In this document: positions 16,773-26,400 of the stretch, piece by piece
Position numbering within the stretch: position 1 is the stretch's first letter
Layout of the letters: the number at the start of each line of letters is the position of its first letter
Assembly (NCBI GenBank): GCA_050298535.1
Contig: JBNKUI010000089.1
Span: 1-64,000, forward strand
Direction: 5' to 3'
Length of the DNA stretch: 64,000 nt
Source of the DNA: JABDMH01 sp050298535
GTDB taxonomy: Bacteria > Bacteroidota > Bacteroidia > Chitinophagales > Saprospiraceae
Program-made: the position numbers and the translations under genes
The notes under the pieces: generated by a model
Told to the model about the DNA's origin: nothing
Databases searched by the model: none
The model's input: the letters and a program-made list of their open reading frames with translations, nothing else

Positions 16773-19700
16773 AGGCAAAGACACCCATCTGGATCATCGT
16801 ATTATTGACTATGCATCTCATGGCAGGGGCTGTCTCAGAGTCTGTAATCAAGGACAGCATGGAGTCACTACAACCTGTCGAGTTGCTAGAAAAATTGCCC
16901 ATGCTCATCCCTGGGGTTCGTACAAAGAAGACAGAGCTAAGTCGATGGGATTTGATGGAGTGGCAGTTTCCTGCAGCTCAAAATCTAGATGAATTGGCTG
17001 CTTCCTATTTTCGAGAGGATTCTATACCAAGTGCATTAAAGGACGCCTTTCCCTTTCTGGAAGGACCGGCCTTTGAGCTTCAGCAGCGGGCCCAAATGGC
17101 TTTTGCTGAACTCGGGGATGTGGGAGAAGTTATCAATAGACTTTCGGGCCTTGAGCGGCTGAAATTTCCGGTAGGGATGTCATATGGCACAGAGACTATG
17201 AAGGTGGACATTATCATTGAGTCCATAGAGTATTCAGGTGCCCTGGCCATCATGCATAACGTGTTTTTACGACTTTCCATTGAGCAATACCCGCCCTTCA
17301 TATTTGGCGCTCCTGAAGTATCTTTCTCGAGGACCGGGGGATTTAGAGAAGCAAAAGTGGGCTTGATAGGTGATGTCACTTTACCCATTGGAGGGAGCTC
17401 GGATCAGGTGTTGATCGTGAGAGGATATGATCACCGTACTGACCGGGGCACCATGGCCACCTTATCATGTGACGGTTACGAATCCATGCAAATGGCTGCA
17501 ACGGCTTTTATCAGTCGAAGATTGATTAGACCGGTAAATGCCTCCGGGCAGCAACTTTCAGGTTTTGTACAGGGAGATTTATCGCTCAATGTTACCGACC
17601 TCACAGACCTTACGGCCGCGGTCAGTTTCAATCAGGATTTTATGGTGGGATCCAATTCCAAGGTAATATTCTCCATGCAGGAGATGGTTTTTGATGCCAG
17701 TGAAGTGCGTACTGAATCGTCGATCAATTTCCCGGTGAATTATTTCGGAGGTGGAGATCCTGAATTTGGTCGGTCACAGTGGCAGGGATTCTTTGCTGGG
17801 CAGGTTGGGTTCAAGCTCAATAAACTGACCGGGTCCAGTGCCGAGGACAATTTCGGGGGACTGATTAAGAACCTTATTGTAGACCGATCGGGAGTCACCG
17901 GCGAACTTGATGTTTTTAATCCGGTGACGCTTGATCAGGGAAGGATTGGTTCCTGGCGATTCAGTGTAGATGATATCGTCCTGAAGCTCTATAAAAGCAA
18001 CTTCGAAGAGTTGGGAGTAAATGGACGTATGGTACCTCCGATCTTAGATGATGGATCCGATAAATCAGCCATCGGGTATTCTGCCCGGGTCAGCAATAGC
18101 CATTGGCATTTCTCTGCCGATATCTCTGGGGATGAGGCACATCCTTTCCCATTGTTCAAGGATCGTGTGTATCTGTATACGGGCACATCCATAGAAGTTG
18201 GGCATAGTGAAGTCGCAGATGAAACCGTGGTACAGTTGACGCTGCACGGAGCGGCATTTTTAGACAAAGTCTGGGCTAAGAATGACAATACTGCATCTGA
18301 AAGTGATTCCATCACCTTTCAGGGTTTTCAGGTTCAGTCTGTGACACCCTACATCAAGAATATTGGAGTCTGGGACATTCCAATGCAAAGGAGCTTTGGA
18401 TTTGGGCCATTCACTTTTTCGCTGAACGATGTACATGCCGGGATGAATGAAAAGAAGGAGGTACAATTGTACTTTGAGGGGGGCGCAGGATTTTCAGGAG
18501 ACGATGGTTTCAATATTGCCAGCACAATGGGAGTGAGCATCATAGGAGACTATGATGAGGAGCAGGAGGGGCGGCTGGTATATGATCGGACCGAAGTAGA
18601 CAAAGTCGGACTATGCATAGCGACAGAATCCTGGGGGGCGAAAGTTGAGCTGCATTGGTTTGAAGGTGATGGTGAATATGGAAATGGTTTTGCCGGAAGA
18701 GCAGCCATTGCTCTTTCCTCGATGGGCTACGAACCATCTGATGATATTTGCGAAATGCAGGGTGGCATATTTGCCTCAGCGCTTTTTGGGAATGTGGATA
18801 GCATGCGCTATTACAATATGGAGCTGCTATACATGGATCTCGAGGGAGGTATACCCATGGGACCTCTGGCCATTCATGCGATAGGAGGATCTATATCTAA
18901 TCATATGCGGCCGACAGGTATTGACGATTTGGATTTTGAGCAGGTCAATCCAGGGGACACTGCTAAAGTTCATTCTACAGAGGGTCAGGGAGAGAGTACT
19001 GTAGTCGACGAATCACTGGGAGCCTCTATACTGGGACTGCATTTCACACCGGATAAGGACTCCGGTTTTGGAATTCGATTAATGACGATCATGGCTTCGG
19101 AAGGTTCATCAGAAATTTTCAATATGAATGCCTTGCTCACCTTCCAGTTTAATGCCGAGGGCGGTGGCCTGGACAGTATTGCCTTAGCTGTTCGTGGGCA
19201 GATGATGGCGACGCTGGGTCTCAAAAAGATCATGGAAGTCGAAACTCCGGTGTATTTCGATGCTCGAATGGTTTACAATCATATTGACAAGCTCTTTCTG
19301 CTAAATGCCAATGTTGCATTCAATTTTGAGAATGCAATAGTAGGAGGTGGAAATCTTACCATTTATCGAGATCCGCTGGATTGGTATGTGCATATAGGAT
19401 GGCCGGGAGATCCCAATAATCTCGGACTGAAGGTTCCTTCGATCGGATTAAAAACACAGGCTTATTTCTGTGCAGGATCCACCAATGTCCCCGATATGCC
19501 TCCTCTTCCGGTTCAGATTAGAAACACTTTTTCGGGAGAAAGCCATGACCGAACATTCGATGTGAACAGTTCTTTGGCGGGGATGGCTTTTGGAGCCCAT
19601 TTGAATCTTGGGAGTGCGGCGGATCAGAATTTCCTTGTCTTTTATTACCGGTTTCATGTCTTGCTGGGACTCGATGTGAACATTCGTAACTATGTGGGAT

Positions 19701-21319
19701 ATGCCTGTGGCGATGATCCTACCTTTGGCGTCAATCAGTGGTATGCAAAAGGTCAGGTTTATGCCTATCTGGACGGAGCCGTGGGACTTAGAGCTGCCGG
19801 AAAGACCTTTCCAATCCTGGAATTAATGGCCGCTTTCAAGATATATCTCGAAACTCCGAATCCAACCTATGGAGAGTTTGGGCTTATGGTGAAATACAAG
19901 GTCCTGGGCGGTCTAATAAAAGGCCGGGCAAAAATCGAAGCTTCTTTTGGTGATCGATGTGATCTCACAAAGAATAGTCTCGATATCAATGTATTCGATG
20001 AGGTAATTCAACCCGCAAATGATCAAAATCTGAATGTCACTCAGGATATTACATTCTCCAGCGGTGTGCCATTTAATAAGGTGTTTCCCGATGATCTTGG
20101 AAATTCGAAGTTTCGTGTCGATTTGAAGGAGCAGCAGGTTTCCAGCACGGATGCCTTCGCTTATTATGTCGATGCAAATGGTGCCGAGCAGCAGATTTCT
20201 TGTCGCCGTTATTTTACAGAAGATAATACGTTTGTGACGTACGTGCCCGCAGGCCTTTGGCCTGCGAATACCGAAGTATATTTAAAACCTCGAGCACATT
20301 TTGTCCAGTCTGCCAACGGGGGTGCCTGGAATCCTGTCGAAGATGAAATGGGGACCACCTCTCAGGATACGGTCTATCGATTTAAGACAGGACCTTATCC
20401 TGATTATATACCATTCTATAATATCGAATATGCCTATCCGCGACACAGGATGACCAATTATTACCCAGAACAGTTGCAGTGGCAAGGTCAGTATAGAGGT
20501 GTTTTCAAATTAAAAAAGAGAATGGATGCATTCTTCGACGGACTTCAATTTGAAGCCATAATCGAGTGCCATGATGATCCCAATGGGTCATTTCGATCTC
20601 CTTGTTCCTTTGATGTGGCTTCTGGCATTGTATCCTGGGAAATGCCTCCCTCTCAACTGAAACCGGAAGGGCTGTATACCATTCGATTTGAATCTGAAGG
20701 CAAGGCGATCACCGATGCAATTCAATTTCGTGTCAGTAAGTTTAGCAGGTTTGAAGACAAGGTCAAGGCGCTTTTTGAGGTGCAATCACCTATACCACAA
20801 CCACGACTTGATACAGTCAATATACCTATCACCGACGAGCCCTTTGACAGATATGAATTGATGGGTGCTGAACACTCAAAATCTTTGATATCGATAGGTT
20901 ATGATTTGAGTCCACTTGCTGCTTCAATTTCTTTACCTGAATACCTTAATAATGTCACTTCAACATATGTCAGCACCTCAGACCTGGATATGAAAAAATT
21001 GCTGTATGTGCTTAACGAACATGCCATTGGGTCTGCATATCAGACGGGAGATCACGTTGAATTAAATACCTCGACGCAGACCGGTGTCGCACCGATATAT
21101 CAGTTGACATCGAATTTTAAGCAGGCACTTCGCATCAAGGTTCACCAGGGTTTCTTTTACAAAACTATGGAGCAATTAGGATCGCATATCACGACAGGAG
21201 ATGTATATACGATGGCTGGTCAATGGCGGCATCCTTCAACTATAAAGTTGGCTTGGAGGTATAGCATAAGTCCCTTGTTTACTTACACTATTTGGACTAC
21301 TACTCAAGTACAAAACTAA
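16769..21319 (+). CDS. 1516-aa exported beta-rich protein of the toxin operon
   Basis: The start is a TTG overlapping the upstream TGA (TTGA at 16769-16772) and preceded at 2 bp by AAGGAG. It yields a normal signal peptide (MKAKTPIWIIVLLTMHLMAG). No later ATG keeps the whole signal sequence, so TTG is favoured. The product is almost entirely beta-strand without transmembrane helices. The C-terminal third holds Ig-like segments (NDQNLNVTQDITFSSGVPF; LKPEGLYTIRFESEGKA). No catalytic motif was recognised. Large proteins of this kind sit next to TANFOR-type giants in other Bacteroidota, but I know of no assigned function. Translational coupling with its neighbours suggests it is part of the same surface or export complex. 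Confidence 0.75.
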   Translation: MKAKTPIWIIVLLTMHLMAGAVSESVIKDSMESLQPVELLEKLPMLIPGVRTKKTELSRWDLMEWQFPAAQNLDELAASYFREDSIPSALKDAFPFLEGPAFELQQRAQMAFAELGDVGEVINRLSGLERLKFPVGMSYGTETMKVDIIIESIEYSGALAIMHNVFLRLSIEQYPPFIFGAPEVSFSRTGGFREAKVGLIGDVTLPIGGSSDQVLIVRGYDHRTDRGTMATLSCDGYESMQMAATAFISRRLIRPVNASGQQLSGFVQGDLSLNVTDLTDLTAAVSFNQDFMVGSNSKVIFSMQEMVFDASEVRTESSINFPVNYFGGGDPEFGRSQWQGFFAGQVGFKLNKLTGSSAEDNFGGLIKNLIVDRSGVTGELDVFNPVTLDQGRIGSWRFSVDDIVLKLYKSNFEELGVNGRMVPPILDDGSDKSAIGYSARVSNSHWHFSADISGDEAHPFPLFKDRVYLYTGTSIEVGHSEVADETVVQLTLHGAAFLDKVWAKNDNTASESDSITFQGFQVQSVTPYIKNIGVWDIPMQRSFGFGPFTFSLNDVHAGMNEKKEVQLYFEGGAGFSGDDGFNIASTMGVSIIGDYDEEQEGRLVYDRTEVDKVGLCIATESWGAKVELHWFEGDGEYGNGFAGRAAIALSSMGYEPSDDICEMQGGIFASALFGNVDSMRYYNMELLYMDLEGGIPMGPLAIHAIGGSISNHMRPTGIDDLDFEQVNPGDTAKVHSTEGQGESTVVDESLGASILGLHFTPDKDSGFGIRLMTIMASEGSSEIFNMNALLTFQFNAEGGGLDSIALAVRGQMMATLGLKKIMEVETPVYFDARMVYNHIDKLFLLNANVAFNFENAIVGGGNLTIYRDPLDWYVHIGWPGDPNNLGLKVPSIGLKTQAYFCAGSTNVPDMPPLPVQIRNTFSGESHDRTFDVNSSLAGMAFGAHLNLGSAADQNFLVFYYRFHVLLGLDVNIRNYVGYACGDDPTFGVNQWYAKGQVYAYLDGAVGLRAAGKTFPILELMAAFKIYLETPNPTYGEFGLMVKYKVLGGLIKGRAKIEASFGDRCDLTKNSLDINVFDEVIQPANDQNLNVTQDITFSSGVPFNKVFPDDLGNSKFRVDLKEQQVSSTDAFAYYVDANGAEQQISCRRYFTEDNTFVTYVPAGLWPANTEVYLKPRAHFVQSANGGAWNPVEDEMGTTSQDTVYRFKTGPYPDYIPFYNIEYAYPRHRMTNYYPEQLQWQGQYRGVFKLKKRMDAFFDGLQFEAIIECHDDPNGSFRSPCSFDVASGIVSWEMPPSQLKPEGLYTIRFESEGKAITDAIQFRVSKFSRFEDKVKALFEVQSPIPQPRLDTVNIPITDEPFDRYELMGAEHSKSLISIGYDLSPLAASISLPEYLNNVTSTYVSTSDLDMKKLLYVLNEHAIGSAYQTGDHVELNTSTQTGVAPIYQLTSNFKQALRIKVHQGFFYKTMEQLGSHITTGDVYTMAGQWRHPSTIKLAWRYSISPLFTYTIWTTTQVQN

Positions 21320-21323
21320 TGGT

Positions 21324-23438
21324 ATGAAGAGGTCTCAGATACTTGAAAAATGTAAGTGGTCCTATTATCTGGTAGCTGCATTCCTCATGTTCTTCCCCTC
21401 GATTGCTGAAGCTCAAGACACCCTCAGTACTGATTACCTGGTTTCCAATGATTTGCAAGTCATTTGTCGGCAGGATCAGGATTCATTCAAGCTGCGTTGG
21501 GCGCCCACTACCTGGCAGGTACTGGAAGCCGCGAGAACTCATGGGTTTCTCCTGGAAAGGACGTTGTTTGAGCAGGAAGACACATCGCATGTACAGCTGT
21601 ACTTACCGTTTCCAGAAGCTGGAATCATAGCAGAAAACATCTCCGGGAGGAAAGAACTGGAAGTCATTCATGCTATGCTGACTGAAGAGGAGGAAATCAA
21701 TGAACTGCCAGTAGGTGCACTGGGTTCTCTCGCCCGTTTCGAAGCCAATCAGATGCGACTGGGTTTTCTGCTATTTACGGTGGATCAAGACTTTTTACTG
21801 GCGAAGTACCTGGGGCTGGGTTGGTCGGAAAAAGCCAGCAAGGACCAGATTGTCAAGTTTCGTATCAGCATTCCCAATACTCCATACGAACAGGAAATCT
21901 ACAACTCATACCGCTGCTCAGTGGATCCTACCCCCATTGATCGGATGTTGGCTTATCCCGAAGACCATATGATTGTCCTCAATTGGGACAATTTCTACAA
22001 CCTTTCAGGATATGTGGGATTTTTTGTGGAACGCAGCCAGGATAGTGTCACTTGGGAGGTGTTGAATGTGCAACCATTAGCTATCGTAGTTCGGGACACT
22101 TTAGACCAGGAGATCATGACCTTTAGTGACACGGTCGAATACAATTTTATGGACTATTATTATAGGATACAGGGAGTCACATCTTTTGGAGAACACGGCC
22201 CTTACAGCATCCCAATTAAGATCCAGGCACAGCCAAGACTGGAAATCAACAAACCTTATTTTGAGCATTCAGGAAATCAGGGCGATTCAGCAGTCAACGT
22301 GCAATGGCGCATAGCAGGAGGCGATAGTGCTCAGATTGTATATCAAATACTTCAGCATGCTTCACACCCGGATTCGGGGTTTATATACCTGGACAGCTTG
22401 TCAGGTGATCTGCGTAGATATACGCACCTGAATGCCGGACATCAAAATTATTATCGCTTGCATGCGGTGGATGGATTGGGCCGAATCTATTCCAGTAATA
22501 TGATATACGGTCACCTACCTGATCACGAGATACCGGATATTCCTTCGGGGTTGGTGGTGAAAGTGGATTCGTTCGGAAATACCCGTTTGCAATGGAACGC
22601 CAACCGGGAATTCGATCTATCCGGATATCGAGTGTACTATCGTCGCCATCTGAGAGATGAACCTATTCAATTGACGACAGCTGCGATTCAGGACACAAGC
22701 TATTTTCATCATTTGCCTCTGGATATGCTTCACCTCGATGCCTACTATCAAGTGCAAGCAGAGGATGATGCCGGTAATCGATCCGAGCGATGCGATCCCG
22801 TCATGATCGTTTTACCGGATACAGTAGCTCCAGCCAAACCTAGTATAATTTCTGCGATCTCAGATTTTGAGGGTGTAAGTCTACGTCTCAGTCTAAGTAG
22901 TAGTGATGATGTTCGGGCGCAAACTCTTTGGCGAAGAGTAGATTCAACGAGTAACTGGATTGTTCTGGATAGTTTGCTGAATCGATATAATGGTACTCAA
23001 TATGTCTACCGGGATACAACCCTTCCTGCAGGGCTGGAGCATTATTACAAGATCACGGCTATTGACTCATCATCAAATGAATCGTCCTCGGATCCAGCGG
23101 AAGCCACGCGCACCGATAATAAAGTGAAGCCAGGACCTATTGACTGTGAGATATCATGGCAAAGACGTTCCCGCACTCAGGACTTTCGATGGAAGTATGG
23201 TGACCGGGAGCGATTAAACCATTTCAGAATATATCGGGCCAGACTCGGAACAGGAGATTTCCGCACCTTCAAGCACCTTCCGGTGGAGCATTTAAATCCG
23301 GAGCATGATCAGAATGGGTTTTTCTACTATAGCTATACGGTTCGTCAAGAAACACGGGAAGACGGATATACCTATAAAATTCAGGCTTCATTTTCAGATG
23401 GGGCGGTTAGTGAGTCTTCAGACTTTATAATCAAGTGA
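21324..23438 (+). CDS. Exported fibronectin type III protein of the toxin operon
   Basis: 704 aa, starting 4 bp after the previous stop. The start at 21324 precedes a hydrophobic signal sequence (SYYLVAAFLMFFPSIAEAQ). At least three Fn3-type modules are recognisable: about 210-300 (MIVLNWDNFYNLSGYVGFFV), 395-490 (TRLQWNANREFDLSGYRVYY) and 495-590 (with YKITAIDSSSNES), followed by a diverged fourth. There is no T9SS tail. Its TGA overlaps the GTG start of the toxin gene. Fn3 modules usually mediate protein-protein contact, so a scaffold between the barrel protein and the giant toxin is plausible but unproven. Confidence 0.8.
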   Translation: MKRSQILEKCKWSYYLVAAFLMFFPSIAEAQDTLSTDYLVSNDLQVICRQDQDSFKLRWAPTTWQVLEAARTHGFLLERTLFEQEDTSHVQLYLPFPEAGIIAENISGRKELEVIHAMLTEEEEINELPVGALGSLARFEANQMRLGFLLFTVDQDFLLAKYLGLGWSEKASKDQIVKFRISIPNTPYEQEIYNSYRCSVDPTPIDRMLAYPEDHMIVLNWDNFYNLSGYVGFFVERSQDSVTWEVLNVQPLAIVVRDTLDQEIMTFSDTVEYNFMDYYYRIQGVTSFGEHGPYSIPIKIQAQPRLEINKPYFEHSGNQGDSAVNVQWRIAGGDSAQIVYQILQHASHPDSGFIYLDSLSGDLRRYTHLNAGHQNYYRLHAVDGLGRIYSSNMIYGHLPDHEIPDIPSGLVVKVDSFGNTRLQWNANREFDLSGYRVYYRRHLRDEPIQLTTAAIQDTSYFHHLPLDMLHLDAYYQVQAEDDAGNRSERCDPVMIVLPDTVAPAKPSIISAISDFEGVSLRLSLSSSDDVRAQTLWRRVDSTSNWIVLDSLLNRYNGTQYVYRDTTLPAGLEHYYKITAIDSSSNESSSDPAEATRTDNKVKPGPIDCEISWQRRSRTQDFRWKYGDRERLNHFRIYRARLGTGDFRTFKHLPVEHLNPEHDQNGFFYYSYTVRQETREDGYTYKIQASFSDGAVSESSDFIIK

Positions 23439-26400
23439 GGAGGGGACGAGACCATATCAGTAATAGTTTCATTTCCATATGGAAAAGGCACATACTGTCC
23501 TTGGTACTTTTTTTCAGTGTCAACTCCATGCTGCCGGCACAGTTATATCCGGTCACCGCACAGATATCGCCCACCGGACTTCCTTTAGATCCCTATGTGC
23601 ATCAGTGGATTGATCCTGCAGATATGATGAGCCCCATGCAGATCACCATGGTACTCAATGATCTCAATGCGGGTTCTCTTTCGGTCGGTATACGGGCCAC
23701 GATTCAGGGGCAGGGTGTGGAGATTCAAAGTAATCCCGGGGTGCCCTTCATTATGGACCTGGCTCCGGGAGCTATCGTGACTTTTGATCAGCAAATGTTG
23801 GGCAGGTTATTCTCACTGCAGGGCCTGCAGGGCATGACACCCGTGGGAGGGGAGTTTGCTTTACCGGAGGGGCTGTACACGATCTGCATTGAAGCGTATG
23901 TTCTTAATCGGGATGTAGTAGTATCTAATCCTGCCTGTGCTGTATTTCATGTGCAGCGTTTTGATGTGCCGGAGTGGCTGATGCTGCAACCGACAGTAGC
24001 CCTGCCTGACGACGAATTTACCCTGGGTCAGGTGGCCAATGAGACAGCGCAATCGCTAATATTTAGTTGGAGCAATCGACATCCTGAAATTCTCATGGCG
24101 GAATACCAGCTGCAGATGTGGGAAATACGTCCTGACTTTAGTGCTTTGACCTATGATCAGCTAGTGCATTCCACCCTGCCATTTTTCGATCAGACCGTGC
24201 ATGGGACCCAGTACTTGTATTCATCTTTGGATCCACCGCTAAAGCCGGATCAGACCTATCTGGTCCGGTTGACAGTCCGAGATCCGACCAGGACCTATCA
24301 ATTTGTGCACAATGGGGTGGGACCTGTGGCCAGTTTCAGAGTGCTGGGAGGAGAGGAGGGACCTGAGATCATACCCTGTCTCGATCCTCGCAATAAGCCC
24401 CTGCTCACGGCTGAGGAAGTCACAGATGACCTGCTGCAGCTGTATTGGACCGTACCTGAATATCTGTCTCCTGAGTCATTTTACTTGTATGGACGGTATG
24501 AAAACGGTACGGGAGATTGGGAACTAATTGATCGCCTGGAAGGGAGTCTGCGCAGTTTTGACCTCGAGTGGGGAGTCGATGCTCCGGTGGCGGTTCGCGT
24601 GGGATTTGCCTGCGATGAGGAGTCCTCTCTGGTGTATAGTGATCCCTGGTCTTTTGTACCCTTTCCCGAATTACTGCCCGATGGCTGTGATGTAACGCTG
24701 GAGTTTGACGTCGAAAATGAGGATATCTTACCCATGGATCTGATCCCCGGTGATTCTGTCATCGTGGGCGATTACGTGTTGGTATTTGATGAGTTGAGTG
24801 GAGACCGATATGGTTACTTCGGTCTGGGGTATGTGACTACCCCTCTTTTCGGTCTGTTTGAACCCCAGGTGAATGTTGCCTTTCAGAATCTGGTCATTAA
24901 CACGGATTTTCAGATGATCGGCGGCTCGGTACAGACGATTAAATACGAACAGGAAGCGACGATTCTTGACCTGTCCCCACTTCGGGATCTGCTTAAACGG
25001 GTTTCTGACGAATTAAGTTATGAGTCACATGTAATCGAGGATAGTATTGGAGGGATACGTATCAATACAGATGGAGATACGGAGATACTGACGATTGACA
25101 GTACTGGACAGGTGGTTGTGACCACCTTCTCGGTTAATCTCCAGCCACCTCCGGATAATGCACATGCATTTCAGAGGAATGGATATCAGTCGGCGGGCGA
25201 TGTGTTTTTGGATCAGCTGTCGGCGGGTGCCACCACGTTTGAAGGACCCAATGGTGAAATCTTCATCCGCGTAGGAGAATCGACGCATGAGGAGAGCGAC
25301 CTCCTCCAATCAGAACATATGAATGATCTGGGTGATCTGGGTGAGGCCATTTTCCAGAGACATCCCAATGCACCAGGTGGTTTTGACCTGCCTTTTGGTA
25401 AGGCGGGTGCGACAGATTATGATTCGATAGGTAGCTATGCGATGCCCTGGAAAGCCATCAGATTGGGGACCAGTGAGCCTGTCGATGTGGACCTGTCGGA
25501 TGTGACTGCAGAAGACATACGTTTCGAAACCTTTACGGGATATTCGTTGCATTATCCAGAACCTACCGGTGATCAGGTCACTCTACAGATTCCCAGCCGC
25601 ACGGAAGGTGATGGGGATGCTGTATATGCCCTGGGAAGCCACGATGGTGGAGCAAACTTTCAGACGTTGGGAGGGGTCAAGATTGCCGGATACACACTGG
25701 CAGTGCGTACCCTCCATGTCATATCCGTAAATGGTGCTGAAGTTCCGGTCACAGAGGAGGAGCTAGCTTCAGCTCTCAACAAGATATACAATCCGGCTAT
25801 TGCCACCTGGCAGGTCCGCTTTCTGGATCCTGTGGATGGTATAGAGTACGATCGTGATGGCGATGGAGCGGTTGCTGTAGGGCTGCGAACGGGTGGTGGG
25901 GTAGACCAGGAGCTACGAGACCTTGCCACGGCTCTCGAGGACCAATTAGATAAGGGTACGAAAGATGATCCCATATTCACGATGGTGGTGGTACCCAAAC
26001 TGGAGCATGATTACAATGGCTACATGCCACGTGGTCGGGAGCTGGGATTCGTGGAGCCTATCGGTGGCAATGCCATCAACGGCATTCATCCTTTCTCACG
26101 GCTAGTGGCTCATGAGTTAGGCCACGGAGCCTTCGGTCTTCTACATACCTGGGAGGAGTACCCCGATCTGGATCAAGGCCAAACGGACAATCTCATGGAC
26201 TATGGGGATGGTGTTAATCTCCACAAAAGACAATGGGACCATATCCATGATCCGCCTACTATTTTAAATTTTCTGGAGACCACCGAGGGAGGAGGTGGGA
26301 TTGGGAATCCTACACACTTCTGTATTCAGGGTGAGACACTCAGTCCTTTTGAGCACCGATGTTTCAAAGATCCATCAGGAAGGGATGTTAAGGTTCCCGA

